Source: Adiantum capillus-veneris
Taxonomy: Eukaryota; Streptophyta; Polypodiopsida; Polypodiales; Pteridaceae
Assembly (NCBI GenBank): GCA_014529385.2
Contig: CM043960.1
Location: forward strand, 71,808,910 to 71,872,909
Length of the DNA: 64,000 nt
Reading direction: 5' to 3'
Below are positions 1 to 11,969 of the stretch, in pieces. The notes beneath the pieces are model-generated. The model had not been told where the DNA came from. It did not search any database and saw only the letters and a list, made by a program, of their open reading frames with translations. The stretch's first letter is position 1; every line of letters begins with the position of its first letter. A program made the position numbers and the translations under genes.

Positions 1-974
1 TCACCCATATGGATACTGACCTTCACCCATATGGATACTAAGGCCTTTAGCAAGCCAATAACAACTTTTTTGTTCTAATTGCAAAAATCCCATGTAAGTC
101 AAAGCAACCATCCTTATGAGTGCATATAGTCACTTGGCTGCACTTGAACCCATGACCTAGGCCACGAAGGTCGAGTACTCAATCTTAAATTCCAAATTGA
201 AGGTGAGAATACCTCCAAAGTTTAAAGAAACTACAAAGTTCATAGAAACCTAAATTATTTTTTAGAGAATCTACAAAGTGTAGAGAAGTTTAATTCAAAA
301 ACCTTCAAGTATAGTAAATTTGCCTCTAAATTTTTTGGGAAAACGCATAGGATGCTAAAAAAAAGCCAAGGTTTAGTGTAATCCCTCCTAGAGATTTTGA
401 AATTTATCTCCAAAATCGAGATTTGAAGGTGAAGAGATCTACAAAGTATAGAGAAATTGAGTCTAAAAGCCTCCAAACATAGTAAAGTTGCCCCAAAAAT
501 TTCCCATAAGTAAGTTTTCCAAGTTTTTAGGAGAAAGCACCCTGCCTCAACTCGATTTTTAGCCGCAACCCCCCTTACAAATTTTTGAAACTTGCCTAGA
601 AAATTCTAGTTTGCCTTTAAGCACTCAAAAAACCCTAAGTTTAGTACAATCGCCCCTACAAATTTTAAGATTCACCTTTAAATTCCAAGACAACCCAAAT
701 GTGCGAGCACCCACAACGCTCAAAAAATCTAGTGTAAAAAACTTTGAAAATAGCCGAGAGTTACTAGAGTTGTCTCTCATTGTCCGCCTTTGTTGTCTTT
801 TGAGGTCCATTCCTACCTTGGGCTTGCAAGCCTTCTGCCTTGGATTTGTTGGATTGAAATTTCTTGATTACATCGATTCTGATTTCATCAATTCTCAATT
901 ATGTAGATGTTGATGTTGATTGTTGATTTGCGATTCTCAATTGTGGATTTTGTTGCTCATCGCTTTGTCAATTT
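1..974. other. Non-coding repeat-derived DNA at left edge
   Basis: No convincing coding region is visible. A 17-bp word, TCACCCATATGGATACT, occurs at 1 and again at 23. The stretches at about 268-338 and 428-498 are diverged direct copies of each other, sharing words such as CTACAAAGT, TAGAGAA, CCTCCAA-like and AGTAAA-TTGCC. This suggests an old degenerate tandem repeat with a period near 160 bp. The short frames here have no recognisable domain. Confidence 0.5.
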
Positions 975-1004
975 TTGATTGTAATACCAATGCTTATTCT
1001 CCGA

Positions 1005-1006
<2 letters not shown>

Positions 1007-1050
<44 letters not shown>
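1007..1050. repeat. (CT)n microsatellite at the LINE 5' junction
   Basis: About 22 uninterrupted CT units. Homology to a LINE reverse transcriptase begins directly after the last unit, so the microsatellite marks the 5' truncation point of that element or was its landing site. Confidence 0.9.
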
Positions 1051-1054
<4 letters not shown>

Positions 1055-3028
1055 GGCAGGTGACCTTCAAGGTGTCAAGGCTGAAATGATTAAATGGACA
1101 AGCAAGAAAATACGATATTGGATATGCGATATGTTTAACCTTGCACTTCAGTATGGCATGCCTCATGATTGGAGTGCAAATTGGATCAAACCTTTGCACA
1201 AAGGACGAGATGTAAACAATGTGAACAACTATTGTACTATAATGGTTGGTTCTTTGATGGAAAAGTTATTTGGATGTATCATGGAGATGAAGATAAGTGA
1301 ATCGGATGAAAAGAATGGCAAACGTGCGCTTGGCCAAGCAGGTTTTCGAAAGCATCATAGCACTATTGATCACCTTGTCACTCTTCGAGTTCTTATGGAA
1401 GCGTCTCAATTTAAAGGAAAAAAGTTGTATTGTTGCTTTGTGGATTTCAAGAAAGCTTTTGACATGGTACCGCGAGGAAATCTTTGGACACGTATGCAAA
1501 GCCTTCAAGTGCTGAGAAAATTTATGTATGCAGTCTTTCGTATCTACCAAAAAGTGATATGTCGATTACTTATGGGAGATGGAATTTCAGAATTTTTTGC
1601 AGGCACCATGGTGTCAAACAAGGATGCCCACTTTCCCCAACCCTCTTTGGGCTACTCATTGATGAATTGGAATGCATGGTTCTTGATTTTATGCAGCAGA
1701 AGGCATAGAAGAGGTTAAGATCGGAAATGCGGTGATCATGCTTTTGCTTTATGCCGATGATGTAGTGCTCTTGGCACATACCTTAGAAGATGCACAAAAG
1801 CTTATGAGTGTCTTGGAACGCTTTTGCCTACATAGCGGGCTAATCGTGAATGGATCCAAAACCAAGGTTATGCTTGTAAAGACCCTCAATGACGAAAATC
1901 CATGCATTGTATACAACAATAAGCAACTTGAAGTGGTAGATCACTTCAAGTACCCTGGCCTTGAGGTTCCATCCAATCATAAATGGAAGGATTGTGCAAT
2001 ACGTCGCTTGGAAGCTGGAAAGAGGGCTTATTATGCATTTGAGAACATGTGCAATGCTGGAGAGATCAAGTGTTGGGCTCTCAAAAAGTACCTCTTTGAC
2101 ACATTGGTGACACTGGTGCTTCTTTATGGAGTGGAGGTGTGGGGTGGAAGCATCGGGAAGTCTACTTGGAAAGAGTTTGAGAATGTCCAAAAGCGTTTTC
2201 TCACCAACTTTCTCCAAGTCAAGACACAAACACCCTACATGCTCTTACTTCTTGAGTCCGGATCGCTTCCCATTGAGGTCTTGGGCATACAAAGGCTTGT
2301 GGAGTGCATGCGTAAGACACAACGTAGCCCTTTGCATCGACTTCCTAGAATCGCATATGAAGCAAGTCAAAAGGTTCAAAAGACATGCAAGAGCAAAATA
2401 CTAAGTTCGGGAGTGGATGCTTTACATTAAGAAATGGTTTGGAAGATGGGATGCATGTCACTTGGTCAAGGATGCGTTGATTGACTCCCAAGTTAATGAG
2501 GCCTTCTTACAACGCCAATGTATCACGGCTTGGGAGAAATCCAGAGGTTCTCACTTCAGCCATTACACCACACACGTTGCCCCAAACTACAAATCTCTCT
2601 TCTTCTCCGAACGAGGTAACCAAACCCATCCCTACATCCTTAAGCCCATCCCATTGAGTGCAATCTACACCATTGCCTCCATTCGTCTTAGCTCCCATTC
2701 TCTACGCTGTGAGACAGGACGTTGGGGCACTGGCGAGGAGTGTCATCGAATTTGCACCTTATGCCCTCGTCAAGTGCGAGAGAGTGAGTACCACACACTA
2801 CTTGAGTGCTCAGATTTTGACCACATTAGGTCCTCTTTTCCCGATATATTCAGCCATGAGCTCTCCCTACATACCTTCCTCTCCCAACCACGATGTGGAC
2901 TCTCTATTGTGACGCTCATTTCAGCCATTTTTGAGCATCGAGAGACACTTATGACCTCCACTCACACCACGTGACATGTTCATTTGGTCCCATAGGTCCT
3001 ATTTGACCTCCGAGGACGATAATAGAAC
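1051..3028 (+). pseudogene. 5'-truncated LINE reverse transcriptase (non-LTR retrotransposon), frameshifted
   Basis: Remnant of the ORF2 protein of a non-LTR retrotransposon, which would copy its own RNA at a nicked target. The pieces lie in three frames. The first frame (to about 1610) holds the RT palm motif FVDFKKAFDMVPRGNLW. A second frame (about 1590-1708) holds GVKQGCPLSPTLFGLLIDEL. A third (1732-2430) holds the catalytic box LLLYADDVVLLA near 1740-1775. The last (2417-2974) ends in a Cys/His cluster (CHRICTLC, then H-x4-C), as in the C-terminal zinc-binding region of plant LINEs. No endonuclease domain is present, so the copy is 5'-truncated. At least three frameshifts make it dead. 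It is followed by a short 3' region and a TATC tail. The LINE call is secure; the clade is not. Confidence 0.85.
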
Positions 3029-3268
<240 letters not shown>

Positions 3269-3438
3269 TCACTAGGGATAGTGTGTTAATATCACTATAC
3301 TGATACTAGTGCTGGAGCTGGTACCGATACGGGTGCTACATGTGCACCGCTACTGGTACTGGTACTATCTTATATTGGATTGGTACTGGTGCTACTTATG
3401 TACTGATAATGGTGCTACTTGTGTACTCGTTTTGACGT
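3269..3438. repeat. GGTACTGG-type degenerate minisatellite, left part
   Basis: Degenerate repeats of words such as GGTACTGGTGCTACTTGTG. The opening (CTAGGGATA, then GTGTTAATATCACTATAC) is nearly the same as 56152-56180 at the far side of element A. The last four bases, ACGT (3435-3438), recur at 56132-56135 and are the likely target duplication of element A. Confidence 0.75.
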
Positions 3439-3597
3439 TGGAGAGGGGGAATAGGGGAACACACTCGGCACAAACACAAGGGCCTCTCTATAGCGTAGGG
3501 TATCCACAACACCCCTATCCACTCAGAAAACACCTTCAAAACACACTTTTCACTAGCATACCATCGCATGCTCAATTTCCACTGCTCACACACTCCA
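3439..3597 (-). repeat. Element A 3' LTR, outer fragment
   Basis: Matches 53831-53990 of the right LTR. It is cut at 3597 by element B and resumes at 46912. The bases CTCCA at 3593-3597 are the target duplication of B and are repeated at 46907-46911. Confidence 0.9.
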
Positions 3598-4522
3598 TGT
3601 TAGAAGCTGGACACACTCTACGGAAACTGACTTCTCGGCAGATTATCATTTTTTGTAATTAATCATTTATTGATAAAACTCGACATTTCACCTTGTAAAT
3701 ATTGGGGCTTACAGAAGTTTCCAGATTGTATCCTAGTTTTGACATTTAGATGGAGTAGATGGTTGATTTGGAACTTTAGGGTTTGAGAATTGTAAGGTAT
3801 TTATACCACTTTTGACCTTAATGAAAGACCTTTTGTCATTTTTAAAAAGTTTGAAGTCTGTGAGTGAGCACTGTGTACGAGAGAGAGTGTGAGCTTCATC
3901 TTGACGCTACGTGTGCACCGATGGTCAGAATCGAGTGCAGAGAAGTGCAGCGTGTTGCCCCCGACGAGAGTTACGCGCTGATAGCTACATTGTGTGCATA
4001 CGGTCCGGTTTTGCGAGCTCCATCTACGAGCTTCATCTGGTGATTCGGTGAGCATACATTGTCCGATTTCGCATTGCAGCATATCCACGTATTCACATTG
4101 AGTAGAGCTACACATTAGGCACTTTAGATTTAGGAAACCAAGACTTGCAAATTTCGGCCAGACATCCTATGTGATTTTGTACTGGGTGTTTTGGGTTGGG
4201 GTTTTGGTTCATAGACCTTAGGGAGAGTGACCTATTGGTGTTAGTAGGGTCTCCTTCAAGTTCTGTGGTGTTTCGAGATTGTTAGATGGGTGTTCGGCTC
4301 TAGAAAGCGTTGTAGGAAGTTTTCTCTTATGCACTCTTGAAGACTGTGACTTAGACATTGGGTAGAGACCTCTGTAGGAATTAGTTAGGAGTCGGTTGAG
4401 TGTAGGTTGACACCTTATGCTTGCTTCCACGCGCATGCGGGTCGAGCTTCGTCCTTAGCTGACAAATCTTGTTAGGTGAGTTCTTGTTGTGCTGGCGTCC
4501 GTCGCGACGTATCCGTCCAACA
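3598..4522 (+). repeat. Element B 5' LTR
   Basis: 925 bp, TGTTAG to CCAACA. A weak TATA-like TATTTATA lies near 3798. One arm of the element's palindrome (AGACATCCTA) occurs at 4160 as a half-site. An AG|GTGAGT splice-donor consensus lies at 4474-4481. Confidence 0.92.
4474..4481 (+). promoter_or_regulatory. Candidate 5' splice site in LTR (AG|GTGAGT)
   Basis: A perfect donor consensus about 45 nt before the LTR end. It is kept in the 3' LTR of B (46858-46865) and in the LTR of element E (59901-59908). A second donor consensus lies at 6319-6326, just before the gag start. Splicing of the long leader is inferred, not shown. Confidence 0.35.
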
Positions 4523-4523
4523 T

Positions 4524-4541
4524 TGGTGCCGCTACCGGGGA
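4524..4541 (+). promoter_or_regulatory. Primer-binding site, tRNA-Asp type (diverged)
   Basis: TGGTGCCGCTACCGGGGA starts one base after the LTR. It matches the complement of the plant tRNA-Asp 3' end (known form TGGCGCCGTTGCCGGGGA) at all but three positions. The equivalent sites of D and E are closer matches. Confidence 0.8.
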
Positions 4542-6349
4542 CGAAAACCTTAGGTAGGTGACCAAGACTAGTCGTTGAGGATAGGGATTTTTGGCTTGCC
4601 AAGAGTCTCGTTTTACATTTAGATAGGACCAGAGGGTGGAGGACTCTCTAGGTCTTAGAGGGAGTCTAGGAAGTGTGTGTTTGGCCTAGATCCTTCGACT
4701 TTGGTAGATTTAGGTAGACTGAGATAGTTTTAGGTATTAGTTGAGTTCTTGAGTAGGAGTTGGAGTGGTAGAAGCGGTGAGAGGAGATCTTGAGAGTCCG
4801 GAGAGTCCAGAAAGCAACCAAAACACCATTATCACCATTTCATAGGATGAGTAGGAGTAGAGTAAGTAGGACATCATGATTCACGATCTAAAGCACTTCA
4901 TTCATGTATACTTGCTTGATAAATTCATCACAAGGTTGTAAAAGACGCAAAAAGACGCAAAAGTGTGTTTGAAAGCTGAAGTTGAGCCGAAAAGTTACTG
5001 TGAGTGTTTCTGATAGAGTTGCAGAGCATCAGGAGCATTTCTGTCAGGAAAAAAATTAATTTTAAGCCAGGAGACATCCTACGTGTAGGATGTCTACAGG
5101 CTAATCTGGTGGGAATTTTGGGATTTTTAGTTGACTAGTGTGTTCAGAAGGTGGGGTTTACCCTATTTTCAACTGGAAAGTGGAAATTTGACCATATCTT
5201 GACAGGATAAGGCAAGATAGACTGAAATTGCCAGACATCCTACCCAAATTGTGCCAAAGCATTATTTTAAGACCAAAACCATAGGATGGCTGCATGAGCA
5301 TGATGTGCATGATATATTGAGTGACTGAGAGGGGTTTCATCTCATTTGGGTGAGGAAATTGAGTTCAAAGCAGACTTTAGCACTTTTGACTAAAAAAGGC
5401 AAGAATAGCTAAAATTGGGGACTTTTGAAATCCAAACCAAAATCTAAGCATACCACTGGATTGCTGACATCAAGGGGAAGCTGTGGGTCAAGTCTGGGGT
5501 CAAACAGGCCAAAAGACATCCTACGCGTAGGATGTCTTTTGTGTGATTTTGCACTCGAAACCTAATTTTGAGCATACCAAAGTGATCAGCACCTTGAGGG
5601 GAGCCTGTGCTTTGAAATTGAAGCCATTCTGATGAAAAAGACATCCTACGCGTAGGATGTCTAAAGCAAGAAATTGAAGCCAGATATTGACTGTGGGCAT
5701 AGCAAGGTGTTTCATAGCCTGAGGCGAGCCTCCTAGTCAATTTTGGTCCAAATTGGAGTTGATTAGACTGATTAAGACCAGCAACAAGCTGTCGGAAAAG
5801 ATTTCTAATCCATTGACCAACTTATAGGTGTCCAAATCAAAAAGTAAAAACAGCTGTGGACTCAGCACATCAAGGGGAATCCATAGTACAAAGATCGAGG
5901 CAAAACATAGCAGGAGACATCCTACGCGTAGGATGTCTACTAGGGCCTACTAAAGAGGAAATTTGACTGGGCTTAGACAGAGAGGTTCCATTTGGATTAA
6001 GGGTTCTAGAACTTCTTTCAGAAATGAATTTGGACCTTGTTTGTCCATTTGACGGAGCAAAGACTGAATTCAGAATTTTTCACGTAAATTTACCAACATT
6101 CGAGGGAAGTACAATTCCAGATTAGCAGACCTAATCCAGAGCATCAGCAGTGTATAAAATACAGTAGTGGTTGAGATTAACTCTCCAGTTATACGAATCA
6201 TTACTAAGATAACCTCTAGTAGTTAAATGCTTTGATTCGATTGCCGAAACTAAACGCTTGTGTACAGGTATATTCATCACAGCAAAGCAAGAGGTTGTGT
6301 AGAGACTGATCCTTTGCCAGGTGAGTGGTTGGATTTGTGATAAATTGCA
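4542..6349 (+). other. Element B untranslated leader with palindromes
   Basis: About 1.8 kb with no long frame, containing four full 24-bp palindromes and one half-site (5233), set in loosely repeated modules with words such as CACATCAAGGGGAA and GAGCATACCA. A leader of the same design but longer is present in element E. The stretch near 6160-6190 (ACAGTAGTGGTTGAGATT) faintly recalls the tRNA-Asp-like sequence of E. Confidence 0.7.
5072..5938. repeat. Palindrome cluster 1 (four copies)
   Basis: Copies at 5072-5095 (centre CGTG), 5514-5537, 5639-5662 and 5915-5938 (all centre CGCG). Each has arms AGACATCCTA and TAGGATGTCT. Spacings are 442, 125 and 276 bp. In RNA each could fold as a 10-bp stem with a 4-nt loop; in DNA each is a dyad. 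Confidence 0.9.
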
Positions 6350-7250
6350 TTGATAAGTTTGATGAATTTAAGATCAGGAAGATACATTTTTAGAGACCAG
6401 AAGGTAGCAGGTGACCAAGGTAGCTTAGTGTCCACCGAGGAGAGTGTAACTAAGGCAAGGCTAGATCCACTAGCACCGATTGTTGAGGAAGGTAGTGATA
6501 TTGACACTTTGTCAGACAAATCTTTCTTCATGATGGGTAGTCAACAGCTAGGAGGTTTCACCTATGATGGACCAATGCTAGGAGGAAGCACCTCCCTAAA
6601 TCCTTTGAATGATTCCAAGCTCACTGTGATCTTCTTAGAAGAAACAAACTCGAGGGGAGCCCTAGTCTATTCTGATTATCAAGGACGCAAGTGCATTTTT
6701 ATTGAAGAAAGACCGGCTCAGAGATTGGAAATAATTCAAGTCTATGATGATGGAGATAGATTCCGAGAAAAAAAGGGTAACCACTTTCTGATAGTTAGTA
6801 ACCCTAAAGATTACAACAGATATGGAGATAACGTGGGGAAAGGGAAAATGGTTTCAGAAGCTCAAGAACTGCCACCAAACATTGATCGACCCGGAGCAAT
6901 TTTTATGTATGATAAGAAAACAACCAAGGTTTCAACTTATAATGAGAACGTGGGAATCTACAAGCATGAGAGTGAGGGAATAGTCGCTTATTTTCGCTGC
7001 AAAGAATCATACTTAAACAAATTAAGCAAAGACAAGGTTCTTTACTTATTCTCTTATGAAACTGCTATGGGGAAGGATATAGTTTTTGTTAATAGGAACA
7101 GGCGAGAATACCAACGTATTCTCCCAGAGGAGGTAGAAAAGGAAACAGTTCCAGCAGCATCAACATATGCCCCAGACAAAGTGCCAAGAGCCACCTACAC
7201 CCCTAGCAAGTCGACAAATCCCTTTTCAGAGGACTATGACGCTACCTCAC
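6350..7250 (+). pseudogene. Element B gag-pol, N-terminal part, interrupted by element C
   Basis: About 300 codons open to the element C junction. The likely start is the Met of MNLRSGR (6362), because element D begins with the near-identical MHLRSGR. The segment has no recognised domain. It is hydrophilic, with acidic stretches and a run of short beta-type segments around residues 95-240. Splicing out C and one copy of its 5-bp duplication leaves this frame in register with the gag frame after 12896, apart from one TAG at 12955. This is therefore the N-terminal extension of one gag-pol polyprotein rather than a separate gene. Its function is unknown. Confidence 0.65.
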
Positions 7251-7822
7251 TGTAGCGCGGATAATGTGTCGTGCTCTCTATAGTGTGGGTGCCCCTCAGT
7301 GCAATGTGCGTGACAATCTCACTCAAACAAATGGAAACTCTCTCAAACAGAATGAAACACAGAAAGAATGGATAACAACAGAGACACAACAGTGGACCAA
7401 AACATGTGGACTCGACTAACTCAAAGAACCACGTACAGACTCTGGCGTGGCAGCACACTCAGCTCCAGCCCAGGACTCACAGGTACAAATGGGGTGTCGA
7501 GGCTCATATGTGCAGGGATGGTGAAGCAGTGCTTTGTGTAAGACTCCTGCTCTCGACGACGATGCTGGACCAAAGGTGAAGCTGATAATCGATGACCCAC
7601 CGCTACTACTCATATGTAACACCATAAAGGGCCACCAATGGCTCATAAATGTCAGCCATGTGGTGACCTGGCCACGATGTCCACTAGACCACCGTCGGTA
7701 TTGCACTGCCACGTGTCACTCCCAGCCCAGAGGGTCCGTCCAGTGTGAAACAACCTAGACCAACTGTACTAACTGTCCAATTGTCTGCCTGTCCTGTGAT
7801 GTGACACTGTAGCCCTGCTACA
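7251..7822 (-). repeat. Element C 3' LTR
   Basis: 572 bp, paired with 12327-12890. No clear polypurine tract lies next to it at 7823, which may mean the 3' region was rearranged. Confidence 0.9.
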
Positions 7823-9077
7823 GGTTGCCGCCACAAGACCGCTCACCGTCCCGGTGAGAGGAATACTGAAAAAACTGTGAAAGAAAACCATTAGGTACTG
7901 CATCTGTACATCTTTCTTGAAGCAGGTTCTAGGCCCAAAAGTGGAGTTTAAACACACTGCACTGCTTGCAAACGTTTTAAGATTTGAATAGGCGGGACTC
8001 AGTATAAATGCATAATCCAAGAATCCCAAGTGGCAAAAAAAATGATGCTCTCCAGCAAAGAGATAAGCTCAGCTTGATTCCAGTGCATCTTTATCCGCCC
8101 TAACCATAGTGATAGGAAAATGTCCTGGTCTATGCTTGCAGTTGCAGATGAACCTTGCCACACTTTTTGCAACAACACTCTTCTCGAAAGGTGGGATGAC
8201 CATAAGCCCCAGTAACACCGCAAATAGGGTTAAGCTATAGGGTTAATCTCCATCATGATAGCATAACAGAAAGGCCTTCACAGCAACAGGATGGCAACCA
8301 TCGAGGGTTCTTATCATGCAGGGTGGGGTGAGGAAAAACTTGCTCCAGGATGGCAACCAAGTGAAAGTTCAGAGTCAGCTATGATGCGGAGTGGGGGGGG
8401 GGGGGGGGAACATGACGAGGCTGAGAGGGGTGGGGAAGCATAGATAGGGGGCTGATTAGGGACGAGTGGAAGGGAGGGGGTGGATAGGGGAGAGGGGGGG
8501 CTAGGTAGAGGCGAGAGGGGGTGGGTAGGGGCGAGTGAGGGTGAGGGTAGGGGCGAGGTGGGGAGGGGGAGGGGGAGGGTAGGGGCGAGGGTGAAGGGGG
8601 TGGGTAGGGGCGAGGGTAAGAGAGGGGGTGGATAGGGGCGAGGGGGGGCTGGGTAGGGGTGAGTGTGTATGAGGGGTGGGTAGGGGCGAGTGGGGGGAGG
8701 GGAAGGGTAGGGGCGAGGGTGAAGGGGGTGTGTAGGGGCGAGGGGGAGGGTAGGGGCGAGGGTGAAGGGGGTGGGTAGGGGCAAGGGGGGGGGGGGGGGG
8801 GGGGGGGGGGTAGGGGCGAGGGTAAGAGACGGGGTGGGTAGGGGCGAGGGGGGAAGGGGGAGGGTAGGGGCGAGGGTGAAGGAGGGGGTGGGTAGGGGCG
8901 AGAGGGGGGAGGGGGAGGGTAGGGGCGAGGGTAAGAGAGGGGGTGGGTAGGGGGAGGGGGGCTAGGGCAGTAGATGAAATCCATGGTCCCCTGGTTGAAA
9001 GAGGAGATGCTACAGAGCGCAGTCACCATGAGCAGGATAACTATAAAGAGAATGGAATTCATCAGGTAGGATGAGCT
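7823..9077 (-). other. Element C 3' non-coding region
   Basis: No supported coding sequence. It holds the G-rich minisatellite described separately, and otherwise unique sequence where pol would be expected in a complete element. Confidence 0.6.
8385..8965. repeat. G-rich minisatellite (GGGTAGGGGCGAGGG type)
   Basis: Roughly 580 bp of degenerate units of about 22-26 bp built from GGGTAGGGGCGAG, GGTGAAGGGGGT and GGTAAGAGAGG. It contains G homopolymers near 8393-8408 and 8787-8810. Dense GGG runs predict G-quadruplex formation on the plus strand. The proline-rich minus-strand frames across it are repeat artefacts. Confidence 0.9.
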
Positions 9078-9897
9078 CTATGAAGGGAGCTTTATTCTAG
9101 TAGAAGCAGACACCAATGGGGCTGATTTTTTATGTTGGGTGAACTTCTGTCGAGGAGATTTCTTCCCACTTCTATTTTCCTCCATAGGCTCACCAACTTC
9201 AAAGGATTCCACCAAGGGCACATCAAGAGTAGCTTCTGTGACCTTCGACCTTTGAGCTGGCTCAGGTGGCTCATTGGAAGAGGGTGTACCTTCAGTCAAA
9301 GAGTGAATCGAAAATCCAAAACAGGGCATAGATTTGGTAGCATCTAACCACTCCAACAGATCCTCATCTGATCCCTCAGGTGGAGTAGGCTGTTCCAATT
9401 CGAGGCTAGTTGCTAAGGACAAAGAACTATGTTGCACCATGGGGATCCATACCACCTTCTAAGAGAATGGGTTGCATCCAGGAGCCAGAATTATGTATCC
9501 ACATTGCATCATTTCCCCAATTGTGGAGTGCTTTAGTGTGTTGCAACCATGGTCTTCCAATAAGCAAGGGAAATCCGCCCTCAACCTGGGGAAGACGAAC
9601 CACCACAAAATCCAAGTTAAAAGTAAAGTCTTGTACCTGTAGAGGCACATTATCCACTATGCCCACTGGGTAGACTGTCCGCTGGTCAACCAATGTAACT
9701 GTGAAGGGAGCAGGGCGAGTAGGCTGTAGACCTAGAGCTAACATAGTGAACTCGGGCATCAGGTTGATGCCAGATCCACCATCCACTATCACTCCTGAGA
9801 ATTGCCGACCTAAAACAGACACTGTTAGGCGAGGGCTTCTATAATCAGTGAGTGGAGCAGTAGGATTGGATATCATATAGGACTCTGACTGTCGCAC
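9078..9897 (-). pseudogene. Element C retropepsin region and C-terminal tail
   Basis: The frame at 9427-9897 shows a Ty3-type aspartic protease: VIVDGGSGINLMPE supplies the catalytic D-G-G and LLIGRPWLQ the C-terminal motif, so it would cut the gag precursor as a dimer. The frame is lost near 9430, and a tail of about 120 residues (9078-9455) continues in another frame with acidic and Ser/Pro-rich sequence. No RT follows. Confidence 0.75.
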
Positions 9898-10358
9898 TGG
9901 GAGGTGCCCGCCACTAGGACCTGCTCCAGGCTAAAGTGACTGAATAACTGCAAGGGTGTCACTTCTGAAACTCGCATCTAGTCAAAGCATGTCATACAAT
10001 GACACTTGGTGAAAGGTATTCTTCAATATAGTCTCTGTTGTAGGTTTTTCTCTTGGGATCAGTGTCTTCTCAGTTTCCTTGATCTTTTGTAAGTCACCAA
10101 TTGCTTCTAAGAAAGCCCCATCAATATTGGAGAGCATAGTAAAAGATCCTTTCTTAGCACTAGGGGATGGCATGTCAGCTGTTGGAGGAGGTGTAGGCAT
10201 TGGGGAGGAAAGGGTTGTACCTGCTGGAAGATTGAGGCCGAGGGCTGCCCTCTGAGCTCGTGTGAGGACACCAGCTGGCTCCTCTACCAGCTGCAACTTG
10301 TCTTGAGAGGCAATCATATGGGCAGAAAGTGGTGGCTTGGGGTTGGTACTAACACCTA
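9898..10358 (-). pseudogene. Element C linker between knuckles and protease
   Basis: The frame at 9982-10437 encodes a hydrophilic linker with LTRAQRAALGL and a Pro/Ser-rich stretch. Such linkers separate nucleocapsid and protease in plant Ty3 polyproteins. No catalytic domain is seen. Confidence 0.5.
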
Positions 10359-11844
10359 TCAAATTGATCTTGGGAAAGGTGAATTCAGGTTGGCTCTGAC
10401 TTGGGTCGCAGAGGTAGAGGTGCGTTGTTTTGGACAATCCTTAGTGTAGTGATCCTGAGCCTCAGGGCAAAGTTGGCACGGAGAAGAGCCTTCTGGCAGC
10501 GGGCATTTGCTCTGATAATTCCCATATTCTCCACATCTGTAGCAGAGTATGGGCTGATTGGAAGGACGGAACGGGGAACGAGGTGGTTGCTGCATGGAGT
10601 TGGAGGCTGAAGTGTAGAAGCTCTGAGGGGTGGAGGTGGCATTAGCATTAAAAACTTTGAGTCGGGAAAGTACTTGACATACCTTGGACAACAGGGGTAT
10701 TGAGCAAAGGTGGCATGTAGTTGGGATGGCCGTAGTGGGAAACCATGTTGGATGATGGTGCTAACCCTTGTTGGAGAGAAGGACCAAGACTTTGCTGTAT
10801 TTTGTGCAATCCCTTTAGGTAGTAACAATCCTTGTCCTCATGTCCAGATTTTTCACAGAAGTGGCAATAAACCCGAAGGGGGAATTCCTGCGGAGGGTGC
10901 CCTAGAGAGCGACATGAGCTACACCAAACCGTAGCCTTAGTCTCTTGCTGACACTTGAGCTCTTCTAGCTCGCGCTTAATCTATTCCAATGCCTCATGAT
11001 TTGGAGGCTTCTCTTGTCTAAGAGAGAAGGACCTCTCCTCTTGAAGAGCTTGCTGTAACTTTAGGGCTTCCAGTTCCCTGCGTAAAGAAGTTAAAGGATC
11101 AGCAGGACTACCTTCCGAGAACACAGAGGGAGTATCTATGTGAGGAGAGTTGTTGAGCAGCTTCCTAGCCCCCTCTATCCTAGTAGCAGCTGCGATGAAC
11201 TCCTCGAGAGTGGCATCGGGTCGGAGACTCTCTCGGAGTTTTTGTTGAGAATTTTTGGGAAGCGCCTTCTCCACCCACTTTTTAACCATGAATTCACCGG
11301 GTTGTTGGGGGAGCTTGGCCACCAGCCACTTAGTTTTAGTCATAAGCTCTGCAAAAGTCTCCTCAGGCTTGAGCACCATGTTGGCCAACTCATCCAACAC
11401 CTTCTCCTGGTAGTCACCCGGCCTGAAAGCTGCACAGAACTATTGTCTTAAGGCTGCGCAAGTTGCAAAATGGTTCTCTGCAAATTGACTGTACCATTTA
11501 TCTGCTAGGCCATCCAGGGTGGATGGAAATAGTACCAAATAAGCATCTTCTCTGTTCAGACCACGTCCCCTACAGAGAGATACAAATCTTCTTGCATGGT
11601 CGTCAGCATCTTCTGAAGAAAGCCCTTTGAAGGTAGGGAACTTGATGTTTACCTTGGCCAAAACACTAGCTAGTGGCTCCATGATTCCTTGCTGAGCCTG
11701 TTTCTCTATAGCTTGCTGTATCAGAATAGGAGAGAGCTTTACAGGAGAGGGTGATCGGGAAGATGGGGAACCTGATGAAGGAATGGGTGATGTGGTATGT
11801 GGAGGTATAGGTGATGAGGTTGAAGGATTTCTACAAGGTGTCAA
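10359..11844 (-). pseudogene. Element C gag: capsid and zinc knuckles
   Basis: Frame 11440-11844 holds a capsid-type segment (KFPTFKGLSSEDADDHARRF, then LADKWYSQF), and 10981-11400 continues it in the same frame after one stop. Downstream, around 10820-10870, lies a perfect CX2CX4HX4C knuckle (CHFCEKSGHEDKDC). A second (CYRCGEYGNYQSKC) has Asn in place of His, and a third is CQLCPEAQDHYTKDC. Gag would package the element RNA. Stops and frameshifts make this copy defective. Confidence 0.75.
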
Positions 11845-11969
11845 AGGTCATCTTCTATGATAGTACTTTAGAGGGCTCACTAGTGCGCTTTGACGCTCGA
11901 CTGACCTCCTTGTATGTGTCATGCAATGACCACCAATCCAACCAATCTTGGGGCAAGAAAACTTGTGAC

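Noticed and set aside
7416-7712. 98-residue minus-strand frame repeated at 12492-12788
   Set aside because: It lies in the element C LTRs. The pair reflects the direct repeat, not a gene.
8379-9062. Proline-rich 227- and 156-residue minus-strand frames
   Set aside because: They are translations of the G-rich minisatellite, with unit-length amino-acid repeats and no start context.
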